A stretch of DNA of 64,000 nt from Scilla litardierei (lineage: Eukaryota > Streptophyta > Magnoliopsida > Asparagales > Asparagaceae), in NCBI GenBank assembly GCA_030789695.1, contig CM061142.1, positions 157,762,714 to 157,826,713 of the forward strand, in the 5' to 3' direction. This document shows, in pieces, positions 9,826 through 24,800 of the stretch. The notes under the pieces were generated by a model. That model saw nothing but the letters and a program-made list of their open reading frames with translations. It did not search any database and was not told the origin of the DNA. The position numbers and the translations under genes were made by a program. Each line of letters opens with the position of its first letter. The first letter of the stretch is position 1.

Positions 9826-12800
9826 CTATCAAACAGTCTCAATCTAGGGTCATCTGCAAACTAGTCCTGTTGTAGTGTGATATAATGTAATGTAAAATAC
9901 AAAGTAGAAAGTAGAAATCTGGATCTGCACAGTAGCTGGTAAAAACAAACAATAAGCATAGTAAGAGAATTTTTAGACCATAGGATGTTTACAGTAAGTT
10001 TCTAATGCTATAACTCCGGATAAATTTGAAAATATGTAGACCATAAGCAGGAGGCAAACAAACACAGTTTTGCTTCTTTCAAAGGTTACAAAATAAATTT
10101 CCATATGACTCCGAACTCATTTCAAGCAATTGCTTCCAATGGCTATAGGCAACCTCTTACACGCATGTGAATTTTAAGTTATAATGAACGGGATATTTTT
10201 TGCGATCATGGACCCTGCAGTAGAAGCAAACTATGAACACTAGATTATGTGGAATTAGCAGGTCTAGTATATCATTTATGGCTCCTTTTCTAGTGCAACA
10301 AAAATATAGCATGCAGCTGGAAATTATGCACACACATACCCCCAGGCTATTGTTTCCTTGTGCAGTGAAAAATGTATAACCAAGGCAAATGTTATATAAC
10401 TGAAATAAGCCAAACCCAATAATCCAAATTTCCAGATCCAGATTAGATTAATGATATTTTTCATGGCAATACGTGATAAGGTTTTTTTTTCTTCTTTTTT
10501 TTCTTTTTTTATTTTGGGATGACCATAGACCTTGTCAGCAAGTACTTTATGTATATTGGATCGGTTATCCAAGAGGATGTAGTGATTAAGTAAAAAGTTG
10601 ATTACATAATTAAAACATAGTTGAAGTGGAAAGCCATAGCAGGAGTGGTGGTGTGTGATCGAAATGTACCACTGCGACTAAGTACAAATTTTACAAGCCG
10701 ACAATTAAGACCAACTTTGTTATATGATACAGAATATCGGGCTATCATCAAGAATCATAAACAAATTATGTTCCCGGTAGAGATGCGAATGGTGTGGTGG
10801 ATGTGTAAGAACACTAAAAATAACAAGGAACGAAAATATCCGAACGGAGATAAGCGTGATCAATACATGCTTGATTCATATAGAGGCTAATATTGGATAA
10901 CATCGTTTGCAATAATTTGACCATATACATCGAATAGAAAGATAGAACATATGAATGTTGAGATCAAGTGAAAGAGAAGTAGGCCGAAGAAGACATAAAT
11001 GGATGTGATAAGAAAGAATATGAAAGATATTGGTTTGACGGAAGTGAAAGCTTTAGATCGAAATGTGTTGAAAACAGGTATCCATCGTCATGATCCGACG
11101 TGATCACGCTCCGACATTATATTTATTAAGTTCATAAAATCGATCCTAATTTTTGGCATGAAGGCTACAATGATGATGACGATGACGACCACCATAGCCT
11201 TGACAATAATGCAATGTTCCAGTTGTAGATTGGACATGTTTGTCAGGCTTCTGTTGTAACTTGGATCAATTGGTGGGGAAAAAACTTGCTTTGCAATATT
11301 GCAAATTTATCAGTTTGAGCACTTGATACCATAAGCAGTGTCTATAGTTTTCTGTACATGACCTTGTAACAACCAAATGAGGGACAGTACCGATTTAGGC
11401 TAAAATATTTCATATAATAAAACCAGTCGCTATAGCCAATATACCAGATTGTACCAACCTATATTTGTCATTATGATGTATCATACTGGCATGTACACTA
11501 TTCGATTCTCTAAATGGTAAATTAGCTTGATATCATGCACATGTTCAACATATTGACTGGTATACAGTCGATATATACCGGTGATCAAGTATTGGTACGT
11601 AGAAAAGTTCTCCATAGAAAATAGAAGCCTCCTTACTAGCTTAGCAACATGTGAGTGCCTACGTAGAGAAGTTTTCCATAGAAAATAGAAGCATCCTTAC
11701 TAGCTTAGCAACATGTGAGTGCCAACTTCCCATCTGAGTATCCCCCTTCTTTATGAAGCGAAAAAAGAGGAGACCCATATTGGAGTTTTAAATTCAATTA
11801 TATTTAACCATAAACTCACCTCTTTTCCTGTCCGATGTGGACCAAAGTCCAACAGTTTGTCTTTTTTTTTCTTTGCTCTTCTAAACATTTGTGCTTGTGA
11901 ACTGAATTCAAGCCACTACTTCAACAAATCTAGATAATGAGTTTCTTTAAAAGTTTTGGACAGATATAATCATCTGTATTGATAGTTTAAAAGAATGTTC
12001 TGTCATTTCTTCTAAAAATGTTCTCTCATTATTAGTTACATTTTATATTAAACTTAAGCCTAGCTTCTTATGCTTTATGTTAGACCTCCATTATGCCATT
12101 TATGCAATTTCCCTTAGTATGATTAGCATAATCGATATTGCCCTATCACCCAATTCTCTTTAGAATTGAATATAAAAGTTGATATGACATGAAATGATCT
12201 AGAGCAGTGGGAAAAAATAATTGCATTAAAAACCATATTCCTATAAGGATGAACTTCATCTACTTACAATTTTTTTAATTTATTAATTTAATTACCGAAA
12301 ATTAAATAGCTTTTGATAATGGATTAATGAAATCTAGTCCCATGACATTCATACACCTTAACTGTAACCGTGAATTGATCCTGTCATGAATTTTGGAGTC
12401 TTGTGGGATACTGTAGCACAAGAAATTATAGACACATGGATTAATATAGCACATATAGACATATATATGGATATTGCACGTATAAAACATACTCTTTCCT
12501 GTATATGTTACTTAATTAAATAAAAAAATTTGCAAATGAATTTTCTATTCACAAAACAGAATACCGCCGAAGTGAAGCAGATTTTTTTTTTCAATTGTTT
12601 GATTCCTACATGTAAACAAAAAAAATCACAAATGACATTTATGGTCCCGAGATCAGGCATAGTAGCTATACAAAGAACATGTGTTTTCATTTGCAAATTA
12701 TTGACCATTAAAAATCCATGACAAAAAATTGAGAGAATTTAAATACAATAATATAGATGAACAACTAATTTTGTAATTCTAAAATATAACAATTGATGTC

Positions 12801-15800
12801 GAAATTTTCAAATCCACAGCTCCAAAGCACTTAAAAGTTTGTGTAATGTTTCACGAAAAACATTAGTCCATGAGTCTAGGGTCCCTAACATCATATGTGC
12901 TAGAATATGCCACAGTGCTCCATGTGTGATATCGGTCCGTAATTCCACATGTGCAATGGTAGACAGAGTCCAAAGTCCACGACTAATATCAGTTCACACA
13001 ATTATTTCCAGCATGAATAAGTGTCTAGAACTAAATTTCATGTCTACTAAAACTTATCTAATCCTAAGTAATTTTAAGTTTAGTTAAAATTAGTTATTTT
13101 TTAAATTTTGGAAAAAGACTAGAGAGTTTATCGTGATTGTCATAGTGTTCCTAATGCAATTTTGTCTATCCATATCTTTTAGATCATTTCTTCTCATAGC
13201 AATCATTTAAGTCCCATTCATCAGCTAGTTTTATATTTGATGATTCAAAAGAGAAAAATTAAATGAGATTACAACATTAAAGATGCTAATCATACCCAAG
13301 GAAATTCCATGGCAAATTGAGATTTATCGTAAAAAATAATTGGCTAGGTTTAATTGGCTTAAAGTAAAACTCATAATAACTAAAGTGATGTAAAAATTAG
13401 ATACCTATAAAGCGAATAATGTGTATCATATGACATGAGTAGATCCCTCTCATAGATGATGACGTGGCACATTCTCTATCTCAAAAGGCATCCCCCATGT
13501 GACCTTTTGTACCATGTAAAGGAGAATGTGATATGGCATAGTATATGAGAAAGTTCTCATATAACATATGATACCCATTATTCTCATCACCACTTATGGG
13601 AGAATTTTAATATCTAAATTATGTGCTTACAAAAAAATTTTGGAAGTGATAATTATAAATGATGAATATCAAGAATTGTTTTAGAAATAAATAAGGGTGG
13701 GTTAGTCAATATCGCTTGCTCTCAAGTTTGACTTGGAGCAAGTCCAATAAGCCGATCTTTAGTAATTTTGGATTTCAATTAATCTATAAGAAAGATATTG
13801 CAATGTTCTAAGAGAGGAACGATTTGAAAATTCTGGTCTCATCAAAAATAAAGGATGAAATAAAAAAGGGAAATGACCACATGGAAAGTTGGGAACCTAT
13901 ATTTTGCTAAACTGGATGGATTTTCAATGGTAGCCTTTCTTGCAAGCGAATTAATTGCTAATCTTTTTATTTTTCGTGAACTTTTCTACTTACCAGCATT
14001 CCATTGTTGATGTAAATGATGTAGCGAATGGTCGATCAATCCAAATATGAAACATGTCTGATATTAAGATGATTTACTATTAAGAGAATCTAATGGGATA
14101 TCCACCAATACAATCCTTTATAATGACAAATATCAGCTGGTGCACCAGCAATATATCGATTAAGTGACAGGTATCATTCTAGGAAACATTTTAGCCCAAA
14201 CTGCTACCAGCCCTGCACCTACATACCAGCCGACATATCGACAGTAAACCATCAAGCTTCAAACATTGCAGTACCCAAGTTTGATGCCAGTTACCAGAAA
14301 AAAAGTGAGATATCCAATAATGTAAGCTTGGCAGCAAAGTCCTGATCCAAATATGTGATAACGTAGCATCAAATCGATTAGCAAGTAGCTGATTATCGAT
14401 AGCTGTGGGAAAGGTTGCTTGTGAAACAGAACGGATTCGCCACATAATAAATATAAAGCTAAAAAGAAACAAAGGACTGCCTCTGAGTCACCTTAATTGG
14501 GGAACTATGACATCAAGAACAAGCTTCTAAAACATTTGGAATAGAAAATAACAAATCACTGCACCTTACATTAGATTTGTGAAAGTTATTATATTCAACT
14601 CAAATACTCTTAAGGAAATCAAGGTGGAACTTGACCCTATCAACTGACTCCCACATCTTTCGAATGATTTAGCAATTTTGAATCTGTGCAGGGATGTGCG
14701 ATTCTCTGTGTGTATAGCCTACGATCAGTTCATGGACAAACCCCAGGATTAGGGGTGACCATTTCTGGGTAAAGGATGCTAGGATGAGCCCCAAAGTCTG
14801 TTGTTTCTTATGGAGATTTCCACCAGGCATCCTCCCTACTAAAGAATATTTGGCAGAGCATCACGTTCCTATTCAAAACCTGGAATGCATCGGATGTGAC
14901 ACATGGTGTGGGAAGTCTGCCACTTATTTTGGAAATGCCCATGCTTCCTTCAATCTTGGTATGGCCGGAATCTGGGAATTCAGACTTTCGACAATATTAG
15001 GAGACTCCTTCAACAAAGCAGCCAGTGTTGCACTGAGTAACAAAAACAGAAAACCATGGTTACCTACATATTGTGGACTTGATGGAAGGCCATAAATGCT
15101 TGGATGTTTTACGGCACACAAATTAATAGCTGAATCACTTGTCAGCGATGTATTTTCTTCCTTCGGAATATACCTTTGGACGAACTAACCATCAAACCAC
15201 CAAATGAGGGCTGTAATGACAGGATTTTTCTAGGTTTTTGCTGCTGAAAGTTAGGGTTTTGGAATAAAGGTGGAATTTTTAGAGTAAAGGAGGAATTTTT
15301 TGGGTTAGAAGAGATGATTTGGGAAAAGGATAGTAACTTTATTGAGGATAAACTAAAATAAAGAAGATACAAGATAAGAGTGAGTTCTTTTGAGAGACTC
15401 TCCCTCCCAATGCGCCTATTTGAGAGGGGCAGCACTATACAATTAAAGAGGGATAATCTCCACCTCAGGCAAATTCTCTTCAATCTTCCACACCCTTCTC
15501 TAATCCCCCTAGCCCTATATAAATACTAAGCTGGAAATAATAAGATTACAAAAAGAAACCTAAAACTAAAAATTACCAAAAAACCCCTAGAAATCTGAAA
15601 ATTACGAAAACATCCCTGATGAGTCAAAATTTCAAATTCATCATTACCACGTTCCCGAAAAACCACATTGTCATCAAAGTGGTACATGAAGTGCATGGGC
15701 CCTCCTTTCTGATTGATGGCGTTTGTTCCCTCCTGGATTCAAAAGGATAAGATTGATTTGCATTGCCCTTAGCGACGCTTGGACAAATGCCACTGTGATC

Positions 15801-18800
15801 GTCCAACCATGCTGAAGGTTCTTCGCACCCAAATCACTGATGTTGATGCTCAAGAGATCGTTCATCTGCAAACCATGGGCATGTGGCCCCGCAAAAGTTT
15901 CGATGCGCCATGGAGAGCCCCGAGGAGCGTCGTCAAGACATGACGTGCCCCGAAAAACATCGTCAGGCCATGGCATGTCCCGAAAGATGACAAACGGGCC
16001 CTGACGGGCCCGCGAAACTACGGGCAGACCCAACTGGGCCTGCAGGGCAAGGGCAGGGCCCAATCGGACTTGCATGGGACATGCACTGCACGGGGCCCAG
16101 CCGGGCCTGTAGGGGCCGACTGAGCCATGGCCCTAGAGGGGTTCGGCCGAGCCCTGCCGATGCTCAACAAGCCGGGCATCCCACGACGCAAAGTGATGGA
16201 GGGAGGGCACACCGCCCCCTGTCTGGTTGTCTATCGCCTCCTCGGAGTCCTTCTCGTCCTGATCCGCATAGGAGTTGTTGTCGCCACCCAGATCTGAAGC
16301 TGGATCGCCCTTGGAATGAATTTCCTTGTCCAAAGGCATCGCCTTCGGTCTCAGATCTGAGTTGTTGCACCGGCATTGTGTAGATCGGAGCCGATGTCTT
16401 CATTCTTCTTCAGATTTGCTTGGCGGTCTCCAAAGGTTCCGCGTTTTTATTTGCATCCACTGCCTCCTTTGTCTCTTCTTTCTCATCGGCTTCAAATCCA
16501 CTTCCTAAAAAGTTGCATCAGTGATATCTCTTCTTTTTTGTCAAAGGTGTCGTCTTCTTTTCGGATCAATGCCGTGGATTTCTTCCATTTTCAGGCAATA
16601 AATCTCGTCAATCTTCAACCTTTGCCTCAACAAGGACATGGCCTACTCAATCCGTCATTGATTCCAAAATCGAACGCTCTGATACCAGTTGATAGGATTT
16701 TACTAGGTTTTGGATGTAGAGAGTTATAGTTTCAGTATAAAGGAGGAATTTTTGGGGGAAGAAATTTTAGGTATAGAAGAGATTATTTGGGGGGGAAGAT
16801 AGTAACTTTATTGATGATAAACTAAAATAAAGTGGATACAAGGTAAGGGTTTGAGTTCTTTCGAGATGAACTCTCTATCCTAAGCCGCCTATTCAAGAGG
16901 GGGGCGTGCTCTCCAATCAAAGATGGATAATCTCCACCTCAAACAAGTTCTCTTCAATCTTCAACACCATTCTCTAATCCCCTTGCCCCATATAAATACA
17001 AAACTGAAAATAAGAAAATAAGAAAATAACAAAAAGAAACCTAAAACTGAAAATTACAAAAACCCTGGAAATCTGAAAATTACGAAAACGCCTGATGGGA
17101 CAAAATTCCAGATCCATTATTTAAACCGAGTGAGAAGGATTTGTAATTTCTACTTATCGTCTGGTCTCTACCAATAATCTACCAATAACAAGAAACAGAA
17201 AGTTATTATTTTCGACTCTTAATGTAACCCGAAGTTGAATGCATCTGTCTATACTAATCATCTATTCCAGTTAGAGAATTTGGAGCACACCAACTATCCT
17301 TTTTGGATTATGACAAGCCCTACATTTGTCTCTAGTCTCTTTCCATGAAACTAGCACTAATTATGAGAGGGGTTGACGTTTGGTTAACACCTGTTCGTGA
17401 AACTTTAACAGATCCTTCATGGAACCTTGATCCACAAATGATCCCATTTTGACATGACAAGGCTTATATAATGATGACTTTACCTTCCATTAAAAAGGCT
17501 TCCATGAATTTAAAACAACCATGTATTTGTCCTATCATAAAAGCAAGAGAAGGGAAAGGAAGATTCGTCTTACTTTTAAACAATGCATTCCTAGGGTCTC
17601 TGATGTGACCAGGTGCAACAAGAATATCAATAGGAAAGTAAATGAATAAATAGAAATCCCATGTCAGTAGCATCTCATCATACACATGTATGCATCATAA
17701 TGATATTGAGTTATGTTACCAGGCCATATAAATGATCTTTACACATTGTATCCAGCATAAAAGCATCCAAGACAGAAGTGCTTTTTTTGCAACTTTAGGG
17801 ATACAGATTTTCACAAGAAAATTACATTCACGCAGCATACCTCTCTTCTATTCATAGATTGTTTTGTTTTTCATATATTCGTAGGTCTATATTTGCACAA
17901 ACAGCATGTACTCGATTTTCTCTGCAACTCACGGTCAAGAAACTACTCTTTTTATAATCTTTTTTGTTATTTTTGCAATAGATTAAACGACTAGCTGGGG
18001 ATTATGTTGACACGGATAATCATTGCATTTAAGTTTAATCATGTTGTCATAATTAATAAACATAGCAACATCAATCTTAAGGGGGAAAAACTTGCCTCTA
18101 GTTGTTCTTGTAGTCTCTTCTGTACCTCCATCTGCAACTTCAAGGCTTCAGTTATTTGCGTCCCACTGAACCCAAAAAAAAATTAAAGAATTAAAATAAA
18201 GAAAACAATTGTCATTTGGACAATAAGGACAGGAACAAACTAGTCTTTTAGCCCATGCAGTAATGCATGGGCTCAAGTAAATATAGTTTTCTTACAAATG
18301 TGCAAAGCTTTTTAGATCAGGATTAAATGGACATCCAGGTTTTTGTTACAGTGGAAATCCAATTTATGAAGTAGCAATAAATCCATAATATCATATCTTT
18401 CCATACTATTAAAGGCATGAAGCAATAGAGTTAATGTAGAAAACATTAACCTCAAATCCCATTTTTACATGTGTCTAAATGCAGTTGTTATGTAACTAAC
18501 AAGAAATATGCTGTGTTTTAAATCTCAGAAAAATTACCGGTAAGTTTATGCTCATGAGTTTCACTTTAACATGGTATTCATATCTGCTCGGGTGTCTAAG
18601 TAGAATTAAGATTAGTAACAACGATAGGGAAGAATAATAATATTCTTATTAATGTGTCTTAACAAGTGTTCAGGAGGCTACATATATAGTTACAGCAGAG
18701 TAGAAAAAAATAAGAAACCAAATAATGTACAATCAATCCCAATAGAACAGGAAATTCAACTTTTCTAATATATCTAACTACTGAACACCACTAATATAGG

Positions 18801-21800
18801 AAACTAAATAATATACAAACAATCCCACTATATCAGGAAAGTCAACTTTCCTGATAAATCTAACTACGAATCTGGACATCCTAGCTGACTTGGTTTAACA
18901 CTTGGTGAATAAAGATTCTCCATTACCAGTTTGGATACAAATCTCTCAAATACTGTCCCATTCAGATTCAGATTCCTCTTAAATATTTCAGCAACTTGAC
19001 TATCTATAGACACCTAAGTAGTACAAATCAATCCGCTTTCTAATTTTTCTTCGATGAAGTGTCGGTACACCTTGATGTGATGTTTGGTCGTGCTAGACGA
19101 GATTGTGTGCAATGGGATATGGGCAATACTGATTGCTGATTTTTATTGTCGCAGTACAATTTCATTAGGTATTTCATTGAATCCGTAAACCTTTTAAGAT
19201 AATTTTAATCTACAATAACGCATATATGCCTTAGGCCATAGCTCAAAATTTTGCTTCCGCGTTAGATTTTGCAACCACATTGCTTCTTGCTCCTCTAATA
19301 TCATCAAATTTCCTCCGATAAAAGTCCAATATCCTAATGTGGACCTTCCATTCACAACGGAACCTTCATAGTCTGCATCGGTGTAAGCTTCCACTGATAG
19401 TTCTGAATTCCTTCTAAATAGTATACATTTGCCTCCCTTTGCCTGGATTGCCTTTCAGGTATTGCAACACATGGTATGCTGCATGTAGGTTAACTTATTT
19501 GGGTTTGTGCATAAATTGATTAATGACCCTGAGAGCATAAGCGATATCTGGCCGAGTACGAAGATAAGTCTTCCAACCAATCGTTGATACATTCCTTTGT
19601 CTACTCCAGCCCCTTCTTTGCCTAGTTTCTGATTAGGATCGATCAGAGTGCTCACTGGGTTGCATGCTAAATGATCGATTTCTTTGAGTAGATCCATCAC
19701 ATACTTCATTCTATGCTGACTGTAAGCAACTTCTATCCCGAGTATGTACTTCAGCCAGCCGAACTCCTTAACCTCAAATTTTGTATCGATTTCTTCCTCA
19801 ATTGTTTTTGTTCTCCAGTGTCATTTCCAGTTTACTATAATGTTATCTACATACAGTAGAACAGCTGCAACTCCCCATGTTTTTGAGTGTCGGATGAATA
19901 GTGTATGATCCTTTTGACTTTGCTGGTATCCCATATCAACCATCACCTTTGTAAACCACATGAACCACACTCTTGGTGATTGTTTGAGGTTGTACAAAGC
20001 TTTCTTCAATCGGCACACCTAATTGTTACTCTGTAACCATAACCTGGAGGAATTTCCATATAAATCTCCTCATTTAGGTCCACTTGCAAAAGGGCATTCA
20101 TGTCATATTGTTGTAGATTCCGATCACAGTTGGCAGCTAATGATAGAAGTATACGCACTATGTTCATCTTTACAACTGGTGCAAATATTTTTTTGATATT
20201 CCACTCCATATGTTTGAGTGTATCCCTTAGAAACCAATATCACCTTGTACATTTCTAATGATTCATGGGCTGTAAACTTCACAGTATATAACCACATGCA
20301 TCCTACGGGTTTCTTTCCCACCAGCAAACTGACGATCTCCCAAGTTTTATTCTTCTCCAGGTCGGCCATCATCTACATTCATAGATTGTCTCTCATTATC
20401 ATTAGATAATACCCCAAATATAGTTGATGGTATGACAACATTGTTTAGTTTACTAGGAAGCTTTAATGAGACAAGGAGAATCGTTAAAAGACAAAACATT
20501 AGAAATGAGATACAATGGATGATTGGTACACTCTCTAGTTCCTCCTCGAATGGTTATATGCAGATCAGGACTCTGGTCACTATACATTGAAGGATCAGAA
20601 GGTGTTACCTCATGACTATTGGTCGGATTAGATGATTGAGCATGCTATTGGTTAGAGATAAATGCCTTTTTCCTTGAGTATACCTGGCCAGTCAACTTAT
20701 TTGTAAGGTAATGTGTAGGTTCACTATTAATGGACAGGTTGGCAAGTTCCAATGCTATTTCTGTTCATTCAGAATGATCGATCGAGACACGATTTGAGAG
20801 ATCATGTTCACGGTTTGTGAAAGGTGACGGTACCAGGTTAGACACAGCAGGTCGTGTTGGCAAGTCCACTAGAAGGAAAGCGTATTGGTCTTTATCTTCC
20901 ACAGGAGTGCCACCTGAAGATAAGGAGCAATGTAGAAGGGTACGGCTTCATGAAAAATAACATCGACTAAAACAATGTCTTTTTAGATTGAGGGTGGTAG
21001 CACTTGTAACTTTTTTCAATTGATGAATAGCTGATAAATACACAATTTAAAGCACATGGATCTAATTTGCCACGACCAGAGTTATGGACATGGACAAACA
21101 CAATACAACCAAATCTTTGAACTCGGGTGATTTGTGGTTTGAAGGGTTGGAAAGAAACGTGATAAAGTGTCTTTGTGGCTCTTATTACCTAGAACACGAG
21201 AGGGTAACCTTTTTATGAGATGAGTTGCATCAACACATCTTCTCCCCACATCTTCTCCCCAGAAAAACTTAGGGACATTGTTCTAGAATAGGAGTGCCTG
21301 GTAGTGTCTAGCATATAGCCATTTTTCCTTTCAGCTACGCCATTTTGTTGTGGTGTATGGATACAAGAAGACTTGTGTAAAATCCATTTCTTTTGAAAAA
21401 ATGGAATCAATGTTTGGTTGAAGTAATCTTTAGCATTCTCGGACCTAAACCTTTTGATTTTTACTCCAAATTGATTGTGTATCATGTTATGAAAGTTGGG
21501 AAGAACAAGGATAAGGTCAGACTTATAATTTAGTAGGAACAACAAAGTGATCTGAGTGCAACTATCAAGAAAGGACACAAACTATCGGGCCTATCAAATA
21601 CTAGGATTAGTTGAGCGACCCCAAATATCACTGTACATCAGATGAAAAGGAAAAAGATAAGGGAATGGTACACACTTATGTTTGATAAACTCACATGCAT
21701 CACAATGTAAACTTTTCACTTCTAAACCTCTAAACATGGAAAGAAAAACAAGTTGAAGGTTACAAAATGATAGGTGACCAAGTTGACAAAGAAACAACAT

Positions 21801-24800
21801 GACTTTTTATTGGTTAGGTGGCAATCGGGCATGAGAAAAACCTTAAGTTGGTGAGTGATATAACCTGACTGACTATATGTCTCAAGGTAGTACAATCTAT
21901 TCTGCTCATTAGCACGTCCAATCATCCTTCCCGAAGACATGTCCTAAATAACACAATGAGAAGGGTAAACGTAACAATGCAATCAAAGTGTGTAAGGCAC
22001 GTTTTCCCAATATCCAAGTATGTAAGGCACGTTTTCCCTATGAATTTGTCTAAATTTAGTTATCTAAAATTTATAATGGATTGTGAAGAAAGGGAAGGCA
22101 AGGCAGAGAGTTAAGAGGCCCACAGGTCACGTCAAAGGTTTTAGAGCATATCACGGCTAAGGTGGACTGTCATGGCAAAGAAACGAGATAGTCACGGCAA
22201 AGACAACGGTCGGCAACGAGGATCGCTGCCACGCCCCGGAGCTCAGAAACTTATCATCGCAATAAAGAAAAATCACAAATTTAAAACGAAAAATTAAAGA
22301 ATTAAGATGATTTACCCATAATCGATGTTTGTAGGAAGATTCTGAAGAAAAAACCCAACTCCAATTTAAGATCCAAACTCAGTTTTAAGAGGAAACCCCT
22401 AAAAATCCTTTGAAAATTATTTTCGCTTGAAAAACTGAAACCCTAAGCTCAACCAAGCTTAAATAGAAGAGGGGGACATGTGGTAGTTGGAGAAGGGCAG
22501 GAGAGTATGTGGATCAGCCATAAGTCGATCGGCGTCGGATCGTGAAGAAATCGCACGATTTAGGTTTGCGGTGTGCTCGTGAGGAGCTCATGTGGTGGAG
22601 GGAGGAGAGGGGGCTTCAGGGGATGTGTTTCTCTTCCTTTTGGCTAAAGGAAATGAAGGGGGGGAGAGAACGAAACCGTTGTTCGTCGCCACCTCAAGAT
22701 GATCGAGAGGTATCAAGAGAAAGAAAGAGAATGAGCGTGAGGGAGGGTGTGCCACGTGCTTCGCACGCGGCTGAGTGTCAGTGGGGGAGCGGGTTTGGGC
22801 CGCGGTTGGGCTGGGCCGCAGGAAAATAAAAAGAAAAAGAAAAGATAGGAGATAGCTTGGGACGTGCTTCTTATAAAATTTTATACTTTTACATTCTACA
22901 CTCCTTACAAAAAAATTCCGTCCTCAGAATTACAAAAAAACCAAAGATACAATAAACAAATGGGGATAACACTCTCACATCTCGTCCTCTTTTTTCAGGT
23001 GAACTCCATATGCGCGTCGATGCCACGTTACTTTCACCAAATTGATGACTATGTTCCAGAATGCCTTTTGCTGACAGTCGATGATCCATGTCGATTGTTA
23101 CTCATATGTCAGATCAGGCCGCACCATAATCTTAGAGTGGTCAACAACATGCGTTGGGTCCCCTACATACTTGCGCAGCTGAGATACATGAAACACATCA
23201 TGCACTCTCTCTAAGAATGGAGGTAGTGCAAGCCTATATGCCACTTCACTCGCTCTCTAAAATGTCAAAAGGCCCAATGTAGCGAGGGCTAAGCTTTCCT
23301 CTCGGTCCAAATCAAATCATGACTCTGGCAGGAGAAACTTTCAAGAAAACATGGTCACCATGCTGAAATTCTAAGTGTATGCGCGTCGCATCAGCCCAAT
23401 GCTTGTATCGATCATGTGCCACTTACAGTTTCTCGCTAACGGTGCACACAACATCCACACCTCAATAATCGTCTCTGGTTCCTGACACCCACATCATCCC
23501 AACTCAAGGGTAAGCAGCACTTCCTTCTAAGCAATGCTACAAAAGGTGCCATACTAATACTGGCATGATAATTGTTGTATGCAAACTCCACGATCTGAAG
23601 GTGATCTTCCCACGACCCCTTAAAGTCTAGTATACATGCATGCAACATATCTTTCAAGATCTGGATTGTACATTCTGACTGACCATCTGCCTAACGATTA
23701 AAAGCCCAACTAAAACTCAAGTGGGTTCCCAGATGATCATGTAAGCTCTTCCAAAAATGTGATGTGAATCAAGTGTCTCTACCTGAAACGATACTTACAA
23801 CTTCAGTGTTACAATCACCTCATGTAGTTCTTGACAAGCACTTCTGTTGACAGGCCAACTTTAAAATGAATAAAGTGCGATGAGTTGGTTAACTGATCAA
23901 CGATTACCCAGACATCATTGTGCTTCGTATTTCTAGGTAGTCCATTCACAAAATCTATCATAATGTGATGCTACTTCCATTCTGGGATAGGTGAAGGCTG
24001 TAATAAACCAGCAACAACCAGCAACACGATGATGTTCAGCCTTCACATGTTGGCATACCATGCACTTTGCCACGCTCCGTGTAATATTTCTCTTCATGTC
24101 ATACCACCAGTAATGTTGCATCATATCCTTACACATTTTGGTTCTGCCTGAATGAATGGAATATGGTAAGCTATTATCTTCCTTCAATAAATCTTCTCGA
24201 ATATCTCCAGACGGCACACCAATAAATTCTGTTGACATACCGTAAGTACACATCTCCATGAATTCGGAACTCTGGTCTTTGTCCTGCCAACACCAAACTC
24301 CAAATCCTTTGTAGCTTCTCATCATTCTCCTGAGCGGCCTTGATTCTATCCACCAGAGTTGATTGAATCTATATATTCCTTAACAATGTAGTCAGCCTAG
24401 GAAAAATCACATTTATCCACATTTCCTGATCTCCTGCTGCAGTCTCCAATGAGTCGTGTCATTACTACTAGAAACGACTCAGTGCGTACATCTGGTACGA
24501 CATTGACATCCCAGTGTGATATTGAAGGTCAATATCATAATCTGCCATCAGCTCGATCCATCGACTGAAATGACCCTTTATTTTTTAAAGCCCACAATCA
24601 AAGCCCGATGTCTGCTCATGTTTTAACTTAACACACTTCCCTTTAACTTGCTCTCTCTCCACTCACCCGATCCCACGAGCAACCTAACCCGATTCTTTCT
24701 CTCTCCTTCATCTCGCGCGGCGACGACTGAGCGACAGCCGATAGAAATTTTAAAAACCCTACCACTAGTCGATTCAAACCCATCACACACCGCATGTCGT

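Larger units (their letters stand above)
15217..17119 (-). mobile_element. Non-autonomous Ty3/gypsy element with two LTRs
   Basis: LTRs at 15217-15643 and 16690-17119 begin TGA.AGGATTTT.CTAGG and end near ATCATCA/CCATTA. The internal region is only 1.05 kb. A minus-strand primer-binding site TGGTATCAGAGCG lies beside the right LTR (16677-16687), so the element has the same sense as the surrounding PHL7-like gene. Flanks TGTAA (15212-15216) and TTTAA (17120-17124) look like a target duplication with one change. The internal part keeps a gag-leader-like frame (16133-16403) and a GC-rich block (about 15960-16150) but no protease, RT or integrase, so it needed enzymes from another element. The LTRs share the family of 31730-34463. 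Confidence 0.85.
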
